Shown here one piece after another: positions 14,301-24,465 of a stretch of DNA of 64,000 bases (the stretch's first letter is position 1; the number at the start of each line of letters is the position of its first letter). The position numbers were made by a program, and so were the translations under genes. The notes below the pieces were generated by a model. It was given only the letters and a program-made list of their open reading frames with translations, made no database searches and had not been told where the DNA came from. The DNA lies in contig CAILKO010000046.1 in the NCBI GenBank assembly GCA_903834835.1, positions 1 through 64,000 of the forward strand. The letters run 5' to 3'. Source of the DNA: an uncultured Pseudomonadota bacterium (GTDB lineage: Bacteria > Pseudomonadota > Gammaproteobacteria > Burkholderiales > SG8-39).

Positions 14301-15509
14301 TCATCGAGCGATTCCTCCCTGCTTCCCGTGCCACAGCCAGAACGCGCTCCCGAGGAGCAGCAGCGTTGCAATCGCGTTGGCCCAGGTGATCGCATCCCAG
14401 CCGGCCCAGCGCAGATCGCCGAGCGTGCGCACGAAGATGGGTCCGATGATCTGGCCGGTGGCGAAGGCCATCGTCATCCGGGACAGCAGCGCCGTCGGGA
14501 AGGCGGGCGCAAGTTCGCGCCCGAGCTGCAGGCTCGCCATCGTGGCGACCATGAAGGTGCCGCCGACGAAGAGCGCGGAGAGCGCGAGCGACCATAGCGC
14601 GTGGCTGGCGAGCGGCAGCAGGGTGCCGAGCGCCATCGCGCAGTGCGCGAGCGCCCACAGACGCCGGCGCGGCCAGCGCGCGCACCAGCGCGCCGCGATG
14701 CCGACCGAGACTGCGGCGGCGAGGCCGAAGATCGGCCAGGTGAGACCGAACACGAGCGGATCGGAAACCTGCTCGCGCGCCATCGCCGGAAGAAAGGTGG
14801 CGGGCACGATGTAGCCGAAGCCGGTCGCGCCGTAGCACAGCACCGGCATCAGCGTGACCCGTATCGGTATCGATGCGGGGATCGATGCGGCGGATCGGGT
14901 GTCCGCGGCCGCTGCGGGTGCGCTGCGCGGCAGGCGCAGCCACACATAGAGGCTCCCGGCTGCGGCAAGCAGGCCGAGTTCGAACCAGATGAGCGCAGCG
15001 GATTGTCCGCCGCCGAACCAGGTGAGCAGTCCCGTCCCGGCGACGCCGAGCCCGACACCGGTGTAGATCCATGCGCCGAGCGCGGCCACCTGGCGGCGCG
15101 CGAGTTCTGCGAGGCACCAGCCGCTCGTCGTCACGATCGCGAGTCCGCTGGCAACGCCGGCCGCGTAGCGCAGCAAGGCCCCGACGAGGGGATTCGATCC
15201 GCCATCCAGCCAGGCCACGGGAGGCGTGGCAAGACAAACGCCTGCTAGCGCGATCAGCAGCCCGCGGCGCGGCTGCCGCGCGAAGAACGATGCGCCGATC
15301 GCCCCGCAGAGCGCGCCGAGATAGTTCGCTGCCGCCCATTCCGCGCCGGTCGCGCTGTCCAGTGTGCCGTCGCGCAGCATCAGCGGGAACATGGGCGTGA
15401 AGGCGAAGCGGCCGATGCCCATTGCGATGGCGAGCGCGATGCAGCCCATGGCAACGATGGTCCAGTCGGACGCGTCGGGCTTCCTTGGCGCTGGGGTGGA
15501 GGGGGTCAT
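14301..15509 (-). CDS. YbfB/YjiJ-family MFS transporter
   Basis: The 402-residue protein shows about 12 hydrophobic segments in two halves of six. It carries the family signature near the N-terminus (GIGRFAFTPMFPLML), like E. coli YjiJ and YbfB. It is an inner-membrane carrier of unknown substrate. Its stop lies 56 bases from the stop of the second ATP-grasp gene, convergent with it, so it may export a peptide product, but many members of this family sit in unrelated contexts. It is divergent from tctC at 15644. Confidence 0.8.
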   Translation of the reverse strand: MTPSTPAPRKPDASDWTIVAMGCIALAIAMGIGRFAFTPMFPLMLRDGTLDSATGAEWAAANYLGALCGAIGASFFARQPRRGLLIALAGVCLATPPVAWLDGGSNPLVGALLRYAAGVASGLAIVTTSGWCLAELARRQVAALGAWIYTGVGLGVAGTGLLTWFGGGQSAALIWFELGLLAAAGSLYVWLRLPRSAPAAAADTRSAASIPASIPIRVTLMPVLCYGATGFGYIVPATFLPAMAREQVSDPLVFGLTWPIFGLAAAVSVGIAARWCARWPRRRLWALAHCAMALGTLLPLASHALWSLALSALFVGGTFMVATMASLQLGRELAPAFPTALLSRMTMAFATGQIIGPIFVRTLGDLRWAGWDAITWANAIATLLLLGSAFWLWHGKQGGIAR

Positions 15510-15643
15510 GGGCAGCAGCGATTAGACGCGATAAGTCGGACCCGCGCAGCCATCGCGTAACATGGCGAGCGCGGTCTGCAGTGACAGCGCAGCGGGCTGG
15601 CAGGCATGAATTGCACGAATCGCATTGTGTTCAGGAGGAAGGC

Positions 15644-16600
15644 ATGCGCAATTGGGTTGTGTCCGCCGCATTGATTGCGGCGCTGGGTGTGTCCGGTGTT
15701 GCCGGCGCGATCGACAACGTGAAGATCCTGATCCCCGCCAACCCCGGCGGCGGCTGGGACCAGACCGGGCGCGCGCTCGCCCAGGCGATGCTCGCCGCGA
15801 AGCTCGTGAAGAACGTGAAGCTCGACAACCGCGGCGGGGCGGGCGGCACGATCGGCATCGCGCAGTTCGTGAACTCCGCCAAGGGCGATCCCGAGGCGCT
15901 GATGATCGGCGGCCAGGTGATGGTGGGCGCGATCGAGCTGAACAAGTCGCCGGTGACGCTCGCCCAGGTGACGCCGCTCGCGCGCATCACCGCGGAGTTC
16001 GATGCGATCGCGGTGCCGACCGCATCGAAGTTCCGCACGCTGCGCGAACTGCTGCAGGCCCTGAAGGCCGATCCGGGCGCGGTGGCCTTCGGCGGCGGTT
16101 CGGCGGGCGGCATCGACCATATCCTCGTTGCGCTGATGGCGCGCGCGGTGGGCGCCGATCCGAAGCGCATCAACTACATCCCCTACGCGGGCGGCGGCGA
16201 GGCGATGGCCGCGCTGATCGGCGGGCATGTGGCGGCGGGCGCATCGGGCGTCGCGGAGTTCGCGCCCCAGGTGAAGGCCGGCAAGCTGCGCATGCTTGCG
16301 GTGTCCTCGGCCCGGCGTCTGGAGGACTACCCGACCATCCCCACGGTGCGCGAGCAGGGCGCGGATGTCGAGGCGACCAACTGGCGCGCGGTGTTCGCGG
16401 CGCCAGGCATCACGCAGGCGCAGCGCGACGAGCTGCTGCGGCTCGTATTCGCGACGGTGAAGAGCGCGCCCTGGCAGGAGACGCTGAAGCGCAACGACTG
16501 GGCCGAGTACCTGATGGCGGGCGAGGAATTCCGGAGCTTTCTGGAAACCGAGCAAAAGCGCACGGCCCAGGTGCTGAAGGAAATCGGCCTGGCGAAATAG
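15644..16600 (+). CDS. tctC: Tripartite tricarboxylate transporter receptor TctC
   Basis: A 318-residue periplasmic receptor with a 21-residue signal peptide (to VAGA) followed by [20 protein letters not shown], the beta-strand and glycine loop that contact the ligand in TctC/Bug proteins. AGGAGGAAGGC precedes the ATG at 15644 perfectly. It is followed with no gap by tctB and then tctA, so it is the only Bug-type receptor in this window with its own permease. It probably imports a tricarboxylate or related acid, driven by the ion gradient. Confidence 0.92.
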   Translation: MRNWVVSAALIAALGVSGVAGAIDNVKILIPANPGGGWDQTGRALAQAMLAAKLVKNVKLDNRGGAGGTIGIAQFVNSAKGDPEALMIGGQVMVGAIELNKSPVTLAQVTPLARITAEFDAIAVPTASKFRTLRELLQALKADPGAVAFGGGSAGGIDHILVALMARAVGADPKRINYIPYAGGGEAMAALIGGHVAAGASGVAEFAPQVKAGKLRMLAVSSARRLEDYPTIPTVREQGADVEATNWRAVFAAPGITQAQRDELLRLVFATVKSAPWQETLKRNDWAEYLMAGEEFRSFLETEQKRTAQVLKEIGLAK

Positions 16601-17116
16601 GTGGCCGGCCGCGACAGCGAGGGCGGGGCGCGCGGCGGAGAAGTCCTGCTCTCCGCCTGTGTGCTCGCGCTCGGCATCGCATTCGCGGCGGGTGCCTGGC
16701 TGCTGCCCGATGCACCCGGTTATGCGCGTATCGGGCCACGCCATTTTCCGGCGCTCGTCGCCGCGGGGCTTGTCATCACCGGTGTGCTGCTGCTCGTCGA
16801 AGCGCTAAGTACCGGCTATCGCCATCTGCCCGAGGAGGCACGCGGCCGCTACAACTGGCCTGCTTTCCTGTGGGTGGCGGGCGGACTTGTCGCGCACATG
16901 GTGCTCATCGCAGGTCTGGGCTTCGTGCTTGCCGCCACGCTGCTCTTCGTCTGTGTCGCGCGCGGTTTCGGCAGCCGGCGCTTGCTGCGCGACCCGCTGA
17001 TCGGTCTTGCGCTGAACGCGGTGGTGTATCTGCTCTTCACGCGTGTGCTGACGCTCAGTCTGCCCTGGGGTGCGTGGCTGCCGGCGCTCGCTGCGACGCC
17101 CGGCGCGGGGAGCTAG
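16601..17116 (+). CDS. tctB: Small membrane subunit TctB of the tripartite tricarboxylate transporter
   Basis: The 171-residue protein has four hydrophobic segments (about residues 12-31, 45-65, 87-115 and 135-165), matching the four-TM TctB subunit. It starts at a GTG immediately after the tctC stop (TAG-GTG), so translation is coupled. TctB supports the large TctA subunit in the inner membrane. Confidence 0.88.
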   Translation: MAGRDSEGGARGGEVLLSACVLALGIAFAAGAWLLPDAPGYARIGPRHFPALVAAGLVITGVLLLVEALSTGYRHLPEEARGRYNWPAFLWVAGGLVAHMVLIAGLGFVLAATLLFVCVARGFGSRRLLRDPLIGLALNAVVYLLFTRVLTLSLPWGAWLPALAATPGAGS

Positions 17117-17118
17117 GC

Positions 17119-18618
17119 GTGCCCGAAGCCTTCGGCTTTCTGCTGCAGGGATTCGCGGTCGCGCTGACCTGGCAGAACCTGCTCTGGTGTCTGCTCGGCT
17201 GCACGCTCGGCACCGCGGTCGGCGTTTTGCCGGGTGTGGGGCCGGCGCTCACCATCGCGCTGCTGCTGCCGGCCACGGCGAAGCTCGATGCCACCGGCGC
17301 GCTCATCATGTTCGCGGGCATCTACTACGGGGCGATGTTCGGCGGCTCGACGACCTCCATCCTGCTGAACACACCGGGAGAATCCGCCTCCATCGTGACC
17401 GCGATCGAAGGCAACCGCATGGCGCGCCGCGGGCGCGCCGGGCCGGCGCTCGCGACGGCGGCGATCGGTTCCTTTGTCGCAGGCACGATCGCCACGCTGC
17501 TGCTCTCGCTCGTCGCGCCGCCCATGGTGGAGTTCGCGCTGCGTTTCGGGCCGGCGGAGTATTTCGCGCTGATGGTGCTCGCCTTCACCACCGTATCGGG
17601 CGTGCTCGGCGCCTCGATGCTGCGCGGCTATGCGAGTCTCTTTCTCGGGCTCGCCGTGGGTCTCGTCGGCATCGACGCGATCTCTGCCCAGCAACGCTAT
17701 ACGCTCGGTATCCCGGAGTTGCTGGACGGCATCGACGTGGTGGTGGTGGCCGTCGGACTCTTCGCGGTCGGCGAGACGCTCTACCTTGCGGCCTACTACA
17801 GCCGCGCAGAGGAAAAGCTCGAGCGCCTGGGCGGCAGCATCTGGATGAGTCGCGCGGACTGGGCGCGCTCCTGGAAGCCCTGGCTGCGCGGCACGGCTTT
17901 CGGCTTCCCCTTCGGCTCGATTCCTGCAGGCGGCGCGGAGATTCCGACTTTTCTTTCCTACGCCACGGAGAAGAAGCTCTCGAAGCATCCGGAGGAATTC
18001 GGCCAGGGCGCGATCGAGGGCGTGGCCGGGCCCGAGGCCGCGAACAACGCCTCCAGCACGGGAAGCCTGGTGCCGCTGCTGACGCTCGGTCTGCCGACTT
18101 CGGCCACGGCGGCGATGATCCTCGCGGCCTTCCAGCAGTTCGGCCTGCAGCCCGGTCCGAATCTGTTCGCGAGCAGCCCGGATCTCGTCTGGGGACTGAT
18201 CGCGAGCCTCTACATCGGCAACGTCATGCTGCTCGTGCTGAACCTGCCGCTGGTCGGGCTGTGGGTGCGGCTGCTCGCCATCCCGCGGCCGCTGCTCTAC
18301 GCGGGGATACTCGTGTTCGCAACGCTCGGCGCCTACGGCTTGCGCCAGTCCTGGTTCGATCTGATGCTGCTGTGGCTGATCGGCCTCGGCGGCTTCCTGA
18401 TGCGGCGCTACGACTTTCCCGTCGCACCGGTCATCGTCGGCATGATTCTCGGGCCGCTCGCGGAGAACCAGTTCCGGCGCGCGCTCGCGATCAGCCAGGG
18501 CGATCCGACCGTGTTCCTGAGCCATCCGATCTCCGCGGTGCTGATGGCGCTCTCCGTCGCGGTGCTGATTGGTCCCTGGCTGTGGCGCCGGGTGCGGAAG
18601 GAAACACCGCTAACATAG
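17119..18618 (+). CDS. tctA: Large permease subunit TctA of the tripartite tricarboxylate transporter
   Basis: From the GTG at 17119, two bases after the tctB stop, the protein has 499 residues, the standard TctA length with about 11-12 membrane segments. The conserved loop [17 protein letters not shown] (about residues 37-53) and the [22 protein letters not shown] motif (about 71-92), plus [21 protein letters not shown], are diagnostic of TctA. It carries out ion-coupled uptake of the ligand delivered by TctC. Confidence 0.93.
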   Translation: MPEAFGFLLQGFAVALTWQNLLWCLLGCTLGTAVGVLPGVGPALTIALLLPATAKLDATGALIMFAGIYYGAMFGGSTTSILLNTPGESASIVTAIEGNRMARRGRAGPALATAAIGSFVAGTIATLLLSLVAPPMVEFALRFGPAEYFALMVLAFTTVSGVLGASMLRGYASLFLGLAVGLVGIDAISAQQRYTLGIPELLDGIDVVVVAVGLFAVGETLYLAAYYSRAEEKLERLGGSIWMSRADWARSWKPWLRGTAFGFPFGSIPAGGAEIPTFLSYATEKKLSKHPEEFGQGAIEGVAGPEAANNASSTGSLVPLLTLGLPTSATAAMILAAFQQFGLQPGPNLFASSPDLVWGLIASLYIGNVMLLVLNLPLVGLWVRLLAIPRPLLYAGILVFATLGAYGLRQSWFDLMLLWLIGLGGFLMRRYDFPVAPVIVGMILGPLAENQFRRALAISQGDPTVFLSHPISAVLMALSVAVLIGPWLWRRVRKETPLT

Positions 18619-18656
18619 ACGGTTTCGATCCGCATATTTTCCCCCGGGAGCCTGTC

Positions 18657-19073
18657 ATGGGTATCAAACTGCCTGAATCAGTAAAGAAGCTCCTGAACGA
18701 CAAGGCCTACGGCCATGTCACCACTTTCAATTCGAAGGGCGAGGCCAAGGTCACGATGGTCTGGATGGATTGCGAAGGCGACACGCCGCAATTCAATACC
18801 GCCGAAGGCCGGCTGAAGCCGAAGAACCTGCGTGCCGATCCGCGCATCATCGTGTCGCTGCAGGATCGCAACGACCCGCAGGCCTATCTGACGCTCTACG
18901 GCAAGGCGACGCTCACCGATGCGGGCGCGGACGCCAATATCGACAAGCTTGCGAAGCGCTTCCTGAATGCGGACAAATATCCGTTTCGCGCGCCCGGCGA
19001 GCAGCGCGTGCTCGTGAAGATCGACGTGGAGCACATCGGCGGTCTCGCCTCGGGCATGAAGCCCTGGGCCTGA
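18657..19073 (+). CDS. PPOX-class (pyridoxamine-phosphate-oxidase-like) flavoprotein
   Basis: The 138-residue protein has the split-barrel FMN/F420-binding fold. It opens with LPESVKKLLNDKAYGHVTTF, then VTMVWMDCEGD, LKPKNLRADPRIIVSL (near residue 60) and YLTLYGKATL (near 80), all typical of the PPOX-class F420-dependent family. These enzymes reduce small substrates or bind haem or flavin. The nearest upstream gene is tctA, 38 bases away on the same strand, so it may be read from the same transcript. Confidence 0.82.
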   Translation: MGIKLPESVKKLLNDKAYGHVTTFNSKGEAKVTMVWMDCEGDTPQFNTAEGRLKPKNLRADPRIIVSLQDRNDPQAYLTLYGKATLTDAGADANIDKLAKRFLNADKYPFRAPGEQRVLVKIDVEHIGGLASGMKPWA

Positions 19074-19114
19074 GCGGCCGGAGCATCAAGCGCGCCGGAG
19101 GTCCTGACGGAGAT

Positions 19115-20335
19115 TCAGGCGCGGTCCTTCCTGTACAGCCATAGCAGCGCGAGCGCGGCGAGCGTGCCGATGATGCCGAACACGAGGTAGGCGCTCGCGT
19201 AGCTGCCCAGCATGCCGACCAGCGCACCGAAGATGATCGGCCCGATCACCGTCGAACTGATCGGAAAGAGCTGGATCCCCGAGGTGGCGGCTGCGGCCCT
19301 GCCCGGTTCCGCACGCCGCGCCCCCGCGGCGAGAAATACGCCGAACCAGCTCTGCCCGACGGTCATCGCGAGCGCGATCACCACGAGGCCTGCCGTGCCC
19401 GCGCCGTAGACGAGCATCGCGGTCCCGATCGTGAGCACTCCGCAGGAGAGCGTGAGCGCGCCCAGCATCAGCAGCGGATTGCGCAGGCGGTCGGTCAACC
19501 AGCCCGCGACGAGCCGCCCGGCGATTACCGAAATATTCGAAACCGTGAGCACGAGACCCGCTGCGACGAGCGAGTAGTGAAGCTCGAGGTGCAGATAGTT
19601 CACGATGAAGGCCGCGTAGACGCTCGACATGAAGGCGAGCATGAAGCCGGAGACGCCGACCGCGCGCAGCGCGGGCGTACCGAGCACGTAGGCCCAGGGA
19701 CGGAACAGCTGGTGCATCGCAAGCGGTGCATTCGGGTCGCGTTCGCGGTCGAGCTGGCGGCGGACGAATTCGAGTCCGGACACGATCACGAGGCCCGCGC
19801 CGACGGAAACGAAGAGACTCGGGCGCCAGGGCATGGCTTCCAGCAGATGCGGCAGCACCATGCCAGAGAGACCCGCGCCGAAGGCCGTGCCGGACTGCGT
19901 GACCGCGATGGCGAGCGACAACCGCCCGCGCGGCGCGTTATGGGTAAGCAGATGCACCACGGACGGAATCACCATGCCATTGCCCAGACCGACCACCACG
20001 GCCGAGACGGCGATCCAGGCGGGCGTGCCGGCGGCCCCGATGCCGAGTCCGATCGCCTGCAGGAAGGTGCCGGTCTGCACCATGCGCAGCGCGCCCCAGC
20101 GGCGCATCGCCTGGCTCGCGAACAGGGAACCCAGCATGCAGACGAACACGAGCACGCTCAGGTAGACGCCGACACGCTCGGCGGGCAGTTCCAGATCGCT
20201 TGCTACGACCGAGGCATAGACCGCCGGCAGGCTGTAGCAATAGCCGAGAAACAGATTGGAGCCGACCAGCGAGGCCAGCACGAAGGGGAAGGCGAGACCG
20301 GGCTGGGCAGGCACTGCAGGCTGGAGCTGGGACAT
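19115..20335 (-). CDS. MFS transporter
   Basis: The 406-residue protein shows twelve hydrophobic segments. Residues 74-105 include a MRRWGALR loop after TM2, in the position of the MFS DxxGRR motif, and the second half repeats it as GWLTDRLRNP. Its overall look is that of a monocarboxylate/oxalate:formate-antiporter-like carrier. It is convergent with the PPOX gene and followed by none on its own strand. The substrate is unknown. Confidence 0.82.
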   Translation of the reverse strand: MSQLQPAVPAQPGLAFPFVLASLVGSNLFLGYCYSLPAVYASVVASDLELPAERVGVYLSVLVFVCMLGSLFASQAMRRWGALRMVQTGTFLQAIGLGIGAAGTPAWIAVSAVVVGLGNGMVIPSVVHLLTHNAPRGRLSLAIAVTQSGTAFGAGLSGMVLPHLLEAMPWRPSLFVSVGAGLVIVSGLEFVRRQLDRERDPNAPLAMHQLFRPWAYVLGTPALRAVGVSGFMLAFMSSVYAAFIVNYLHLELHYSLVAAGLVLTVSNISVIAGRLVAGWLTDRLRNPLLMLGALTLSCGVLTIGTAMLVYGAGTAGLVVIALAMTVGQSWFGVFLAAGARRAEPGRAAAATSGIQLFPISSTVIGPIIFGALVGMLGSYASAYLVFGIIGTLAALALLWLYRKDRA

Positions 20336-20451
20336 CTGGAAATCCGGAAACCGCGGGCTCGCGCGCGCATCGCTGCGCGCACAGACTGACGCAAGGCCGT
20401 CATTCTAGGGGCTGGGCGTGCCGCGGTCTGCGCGTCGAGCGCCCGCCTGCA

Positions 20452-20967
20452 TCAATAGCGCGGTGGCGGAGGCGGCGAACCGGGGGGCGGTGGCGGCGGT
20501 GCGCTGCGCGCGGGGGCACTGTGGCGCTGGGTCTCGAATCGGCCCGAGAGCGGCACCTGGTGACCCTTCGCGTACATGCACTGCTGATAGCCGATGTCGT
20601 AGCGCTGCTGGGCAGTATGCGAAGCGCCCTGGGCTGCAGCCGCGCCGGTGGCCGAGCCGAGGATGAGGCCCGCGCCTGCGCCGGATCCGGCGCTGCGCGA
20701 ACCGCCGATCACGGCACCCGCGGCTGCGCCGACCGCAGCGCCGATCGCCGCACTGCGCAGCCCGCTGTTCACCGAGGCCTGCTCCGCCGTGGTGCCCGCC
20801 TGCGTGACCGCATACTGGCGACACTCGGCTTCATCGTAGCGAAATTCATCGAAGCTTCTGCCTGCACCCGGCAGCACCATGACGCTCGGGCCGGTGGGCG
20901 GTGTGGCACAGGCGCCAAGCAGCAGTACGGCACCGAGAGCGAGAAGTGGGGTGCGGTGTCGAGTCAT
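20452..20967 (-). CDS. Glycine-zipper lipoprotein
   Basis: The 171-residue protein begins with a signal peptide ending in a lipobox (LLLGAC, Cys20), so it is a lipoprotein. Residues 74-113 form a glycine zipper (AAIGAAVGAAAGAVIGG...), a motif that inserts in or lies along membranes. Two Cys (about 49 and 130) flank it. The C-terminus is a proline-rich tail (PPPPPPGSPPPPPRY). It probably anchors in the outer membrane. It is 53 bases downstream of the secreted protein at 21020 and may share its transcript. Confidence 0.8.
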   Translation of the reverse strand: MTRHRTPLLALGAVLLLGACATPPTGPSVMVLPGAGRSFDEFRYDEAECRQYAVTQAGTTAEQASVNSGLRSAAIGAAVGAAAGAVIGGSRSAGSGAGAGLILGSATGAAAAQGASHTAQQRYDIGYQQCMYAKGHQVPLSGRFETQRHSAPARSAPPPPPPGSPPPPPRY

Positions 20968-21019
20968 GACGGGCTTTCGGGTTCGGGCAGCAGTTCGGGG
21001 TCGATGTCGGCGCGCGGGA

Positions 21020-21427
21020 TCAGGCGGGTGGCTGCGGCGCCACTTTTTCCCAGCCGGCCGGACATTGTTTCACGTAGGGGTAGTAGGCGTTCGCGTCGCG
21101 GCAGAAATACCACCAGCTCGCTGCATCCGTGCGCGCATCGGGGCGCTGGGCCGCGGGTTCTTCGCGCTGCACATAGACGGGCGGCGGGGCGGCGGGTGCG
21201 ATGACCACGGGCGCGACCGGCGGGTAATACCAGAACGGTCCGGGATACCAGGCGCCGTAGTACAGCGGCGCACCGATCGTCACGCCGAAACTCACGCGCG
21301 GGCCGCGATGCCAGTGGCGACCGTCGGCGAGCGCGCCTGCGCTGGCGGCGAGAAACGCGATGCCCAGACCGAGTGCGGTGAGGGCGCGACGGCGGTCCGG
21401 GCGCGGGGTCAAGGCTGCGGTGTTCAT
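21020..21427 (-). CDS. Secreted proline/tyrosine-rich protein of unknown function
   Basis: The 135-residue protein has a signal peptide (about residues 1-35, ending AGALA) with a twin-arginine-like run (DRRRALTAL). The mature part begins DGRHWHRGPRVSFGVTIGAPLYYG and is rich in Tyr, Pro and Trp, ending CPAGWEKV. This layout is common in small periplasmic or surface proteins of betaproteobacteria of unknown role. AAGGAGGACTCC before the ATG at 21427 makes the start firm. It is upstream of the glycine-zipper lipoprotein on the same strand. Confidence 0.75.
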   Translation of the reverse strand: MNTAALTPRPDRRRALTALGLGIAFLAASAGALADGRHWHRGPRVSFGVTIGAPLYYGAWYPGPFWYYPPVAPVVIAPAAPPPVYVQREEPAAQRPDARTDAASWWYFCRDANAYYPYVKQCPAGWEKVAPQPPA

Positions 21428-21604
21428 GGAGTCCTCCTTGCACGTTTCATCTTGCGTCCAGCATAGCGCTCTCCGTTCCGGGCAGACTGTCCCTTTTGGT
21501 AACAAAATGTATCTCCCGCATGCAAGCGCCGGACAGGCTGGACTGGCCGGCACCGGAAAGGAACTCCCGCTGATGCATTTTCCGTACTCCCGGAGCGCCC
21601 GGAC

Positions 21605-22243
21605 ATGAGCGCGCCCACCCTGCTGCTCGTCGCGCGTCACGGCGAGACCGCCTGGAATGCGGAAGGTCGCATCCAGGGGCAGATCGATGTGCCGCTCTCG
21701 GAAACCGGCCACGGCCAGGCGATCGCGCTGGCGCGCGCGATCGCCCAGCGGCGCTTCGATGCGATCTACGCGAGCGACCTCGAGCGCGTGCGCCAGACGG
21801 CGGCACCGGCACTGCGCCAGTTCGGGCTGCCCGTGACCCTCGACCCCGCGCTGCGCGAGCGCCACTACGGCAGCTTTCAGGAGATCACCTACAAGGAGGC
21901 GAAGGCCCGCTTTCCCGAGGCCTATGCGCGCTTCGCGGCGCGCGAGCCGGAGTTCGATTTTCTGGGCGGCGAGAGCCTGGCCGGGTTCGCCGCGCGCGTC
22001 ACGCGCTGCGTGGAGGGCATCGTCGCGCGTCATCCCGGCGAGAGCCTGCTCGTGTACACGCACGGTGGCGTGCTCGACGTGCTCTACCGCCGCGCGACCG
22101 GCAAGTCGCTGCAGGAGAAGCGCGACTTCGATCTGCCGAACGCGGCCATCAACCTGATCGAATGTCACGGCGCCGACTGGCGTGTGCGCGCCTGGGCCGA
22201 GCGCGCGCATCTGGAGAGCACGCTCGACGAGCCGCCGCTGTAG
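21605..22243 (+). CDS. Histidine phosphatase (phosphoglycerate mutase-like)
   Basis: The 212-residue protein has the RHGET motif (residues 11-15) whose His is phosphorylated during catalysis, then GQIDVPLSETGHGQA, SDLERVRQTA, the acid-base region ERHYGSFQ and the second His in YTHGG (about residue 150). It is cofactor-independent in size and looks closer to the GpmB/CobC broad-specificity phosphatases than to glycolytic mutase. It is convergent with a Bug receptor gene 28 bases away. Confidence 0.85.
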   Translation: MSAPTLLLVARHGETAWNAEGRIQGQIDVPLSETGHGQAIALARAIAQRRFDAIYASDLERVRQTAAPALRQFGLPVTLDPALRERHYGSFQEITYKEAKARFPEAYARFAAREPEFDFLGGESLAGFAARVTRCVEGIVARHPGESLLVYTHGGVLDVLYRRATGKSLQEKRDFDLPNAAINLIECHGADWRVRAWAERAHLESTLDEPPL

Positions 22244-22271
22244 CGCGGCGGCTGCGGCGCCCGCAGGTCGC

Positions 22272-23255
22272 TCAGTCGATGCGGATGTTGCCGGCCTTCG
22301 CGACCTTCGCCCAGCGCCCGATCTCGGCTGACACGAAGGCCGCCATGTCCTTGGGCGTTGCGGGGCCGGGCACCGCGCCCTGGGAATTCCAGGCCTCGAC
22401 GAGTTCCGGTGTGGCGAGCGCTTTCGCGATTTCCGCGCCCATCTTCTCGTGCGCATCGGCCGGTGCGCCGGCCACGCCCCAGAGCGCATACCAGGTCGCG
22501 ACCTCGTAGCCGGGCAGTCCGGCCTCGGCCGCGGTCGGAATGTTCGGGAAGCCCGGCGCGCGGCTGCGCGAGGCGACCGCGAGCGCGCGGATCCGCCCGC
22601 CGCGGATATGCGCGGCGGATGAGCCGAGCCCGTCGAACATGCTGTCGATCTGTCCGCCCACCAGATCGCGCAGCGCGGGACCCGAGCCGCTGTAGGGCAC
22701 ATGCTGCAGGCTTACGCCCGCGAGCCCTTTGAACAGTTCCCCCGCCAGATGGTGCGAGGTGCCGTTGCCTGCCGATCCGTAGTTGTGCTTCTCCGGCTCT
22801 CGCTTCGCGAGATCGATGAATTCGCGCAGCGTGGTGGCCTTCACGCGCTCCGCGTTCACGACCACGACCTGCGGCACCACGGCGACCACCGATATCGGCG
22901 CGAAATCCTTTTCGATGTTGTATTCGAGCTTCGGATAGACGCTCGGCGCGATTGCATGATGCACCGCGCCGAGAAAGTAACTGTAGCCGTCCTTCGGCGC
23001 GCGCGAAGCCTGGGTCGCGCCGAGCGTGCCGCCCGCGCCGCCCCGGTTCTCGATCACCACGGACTTCCCGATCTGCTTGCCGAGCTGGGCGGAGAGCGGT
23101 CGCGCGAAGGCGTCGGTGCCGCCGCCCGGCGGGAAGGGCACGAACAGCGTGACGGGCTTGTCCGGCCAGCCCTGTGCGATAGCCGGGCCTGTGACGAGTG
23201 CGCAGAGTGCGAGCAGCGCCGCGCGCGCGTGGGTGCGACTGGGGTTCATCTTCAT
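22272..23255 (-). CDS. Bug-type periplasmic receptor
   Basis: A 327-residue receptor with a signal peptide ending GPAIAQ, then WPDKPVTLFVPFPPGGGTDAFARPL, the Bug opening. The ATG at 23255 lies directly after CAGGAGGAGGA; the second ATG six bases on has better spacing and may be the true start. It is divergent from another Bug gene at 23424, and the control region contains a 13-bp direct repeat (GCGCAGGTCGGCT, twice near 23308-23335). No TctAB is nearby. Confidence 0.9.
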   Translation of the reverse strand: MKMNPSRTHARAALLALCALVTGPAIAQGWPDKPVTLFVPFPPGGGTDAFARPLSAQLGKQIGKSVVIENRGGAGGTLGATQASRAPKDGYSYFLGAVHHAIAPSVYPKLEYNIEKDFAPISVVAVVPQVVVVNAERVKATTLREFIDLAKREPEKHNYGSAGNGTSHHLAGELFKGLAGVSLQHVPYSGSGPALRDLVGGQIDSMFDGLGSSAAHIRGGRIRALAVASRSRAPGFPNIPTAAEAGLPGYEVATWYALWGVAGAPADAHEKMGAEIAKALATPELVEAWNSQGAVPGPATPKDMAAFVSAEIGRWAKVAKAGNIRID

Positions 23256-23423
23256 TCCTCCTCCTGATGGGGTCGCGGACCGGTGTTCCCGGGTCGCGGC
23301 AGGGCGGCTGCGCAGGTCGGCTGCGCAGGTCGGCTGCATTTGCGCTCCTGATTCAGTATAGTAGCCGCGCCCCGCATTGACAGGTTCATCACCGGGCATC
23401 AACCCTCTGGAGGAGGAGACAGC

Positions 23424-24407
23424 ATGAGGCAGATCGTTGCAGGGATCGTGGCGGCCGCGTTGCCGGCACTGTGCATGGTAGTTCCCGGTGTCAGTCAGGC
23501 CCAGACCTGGCCGGACAAACCCGTACGGGTCGTGGTGCCCTATCCCGCGGGCGGCGGCGTGGACGTGCCCTACCGGTTCATCACCCAGCTGCTGCAGAAC
23601 GCCTGGGGCAAGCCCGTGGTGGTCGAGAACCGGCCCGGCGGCAACCTCTATATCGCGATGGAGAACGTGAAGAGCTCCCCGGCCGACGGCTATTCGCTCG
23701 TCACCACCGATTCGCAGTCCATGTCGATCAATCCGGCGCTCTATTCCAACATGCCCTACGACCCGGAGAAGGATTTCGCCCACATCGGCGCCTTCTTCCA
23801 GTTCTCGTGCCTGCTCGTGGTGCCGCCGAGTCTCCCCGCGAACAACGTGCGCGAATTCGTCGCGATGGTGCGCGCGAAGCCCGGGGAGTACCGCTACGGT
23901 TCATCGGGCAATGGCAGCGTGCAGCACCTCATCATCGAAGAATTCCTGTCGCGCGCGGGCGGGCTCAAGATGCAGCAGATACCCTACAAGGGTGTGGCCG
24001 ACATCATCCAGGGCATCCTGACCGGCTCGGTGGAAGGCGGCTCGTCCGCCTATGTGGCGGCGAATGCGCTGCTGAAGGCCGGCAAGCTGAAGGCGCTCGG
24101 CATCGGCAGCGACCAGCGCCTGCCGCAGATACCGGATGTCGCCACCTTCAAGGAGCAGGGCGTGGACTACAACTGCCCGTCCTGGATCGGCCTCGCGGCC
24201 CCGGCCGGCACGCCGAAGCCCGTTATCGACAAGATCAGCGCGGAAATGAGCAAGGTGGTGACCTCGAAGGAGTTCGCCGAGAAATTCGTCGGCCCGCTCG
24301 GCATCGAGGTGGTGAACGTCACGGGCGAGAAGCTCACGCCCTTCCTGCGCAACGACCGTCAGGTCTATGCGTCGGTGGTGAAGCGGTTGAATATCCCGAA
24401 GCAGTAG
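23424..24407 (+). CDS. Bug-type periplasmic receptor
   Basis: A 327-residue receptor with a signal peptide (to VSQAQ) and the mature opening TWPDKPVRVVVPYPAGGGVDV. GGAGGAGGAGACAGC precedes the ATG at 23424. It differs clearly from its divergent neighbour, so the pair is not a recent duplication. A TATAGT element at about 23357 could be its -10 box. The gene is closed by an intrinsic terminator at 24422. Confidence 0.9.
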   Translation: MRQIVAGIVAAALPALCMVVPGVSQAQTWPDKPVRVVVPYPAGGGVDVPYRFITQLLQNAWGKPVVVENRPGGNLYIAMENVKSSPADGYSLVTTDSQSMSINPALYSNMPYDPEKDFAHIGAFFQFSCLLVVPPSLPANNVREFVAMVRAKPGEYRYGSSGNGSVQHLIIEEFLSRAGGLKMQQIPYKGVADIIQGILTGSVEGGSSAYVAANALLKAGKLKALGIGSDQRLPQIPDVATFKEQGVDYNCPSWIGLAAPAGTPKPVIDKISAEMSKVVTSKEFAEKFVGPLGIEVVNVTGEKLTPFLRNDRQVYASVVKRLNIPKQ

Positions 24408-24421
24408 CGCGGCTGATGGTG

Positions 24422-24456
24422 AAGGGGCGCGCAGCGCAGGCTGTCGCGCCCCTTTT
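24422..24456. terminator. Intrinsic terminator between convergent genes
   Basis: AAGGGGCGCG pairs perfectly with CGCGCCCCTT (10-bp stem, 13-base loop), followed by TT and more T-rich sequence; the opposite strand has an A-run before the stem. It lies 15 bases after the Bug stop and 10 bases from the SDR stop, so it can serve both genes. Confidence 0.8.
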
Positions 24457-24465
24457 CATTTCCGC

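Noticed and set aside
15625-17118. 5' extension of the tctA frame across tctC and tctB
   Set aside because: The Arg/Gly-rich translation has no TctA homology before GTG 17119, and both tctC and tctB occupy the region in other frames.
21428-22702. Upstream extension of the secreted-protein frame to 22702
   Set aside because: The ATG at 21427 has an excellent ribosome-binding site and a signal peptide; the extension runs antisense to the phosphatase and through a Bug receptor gene.
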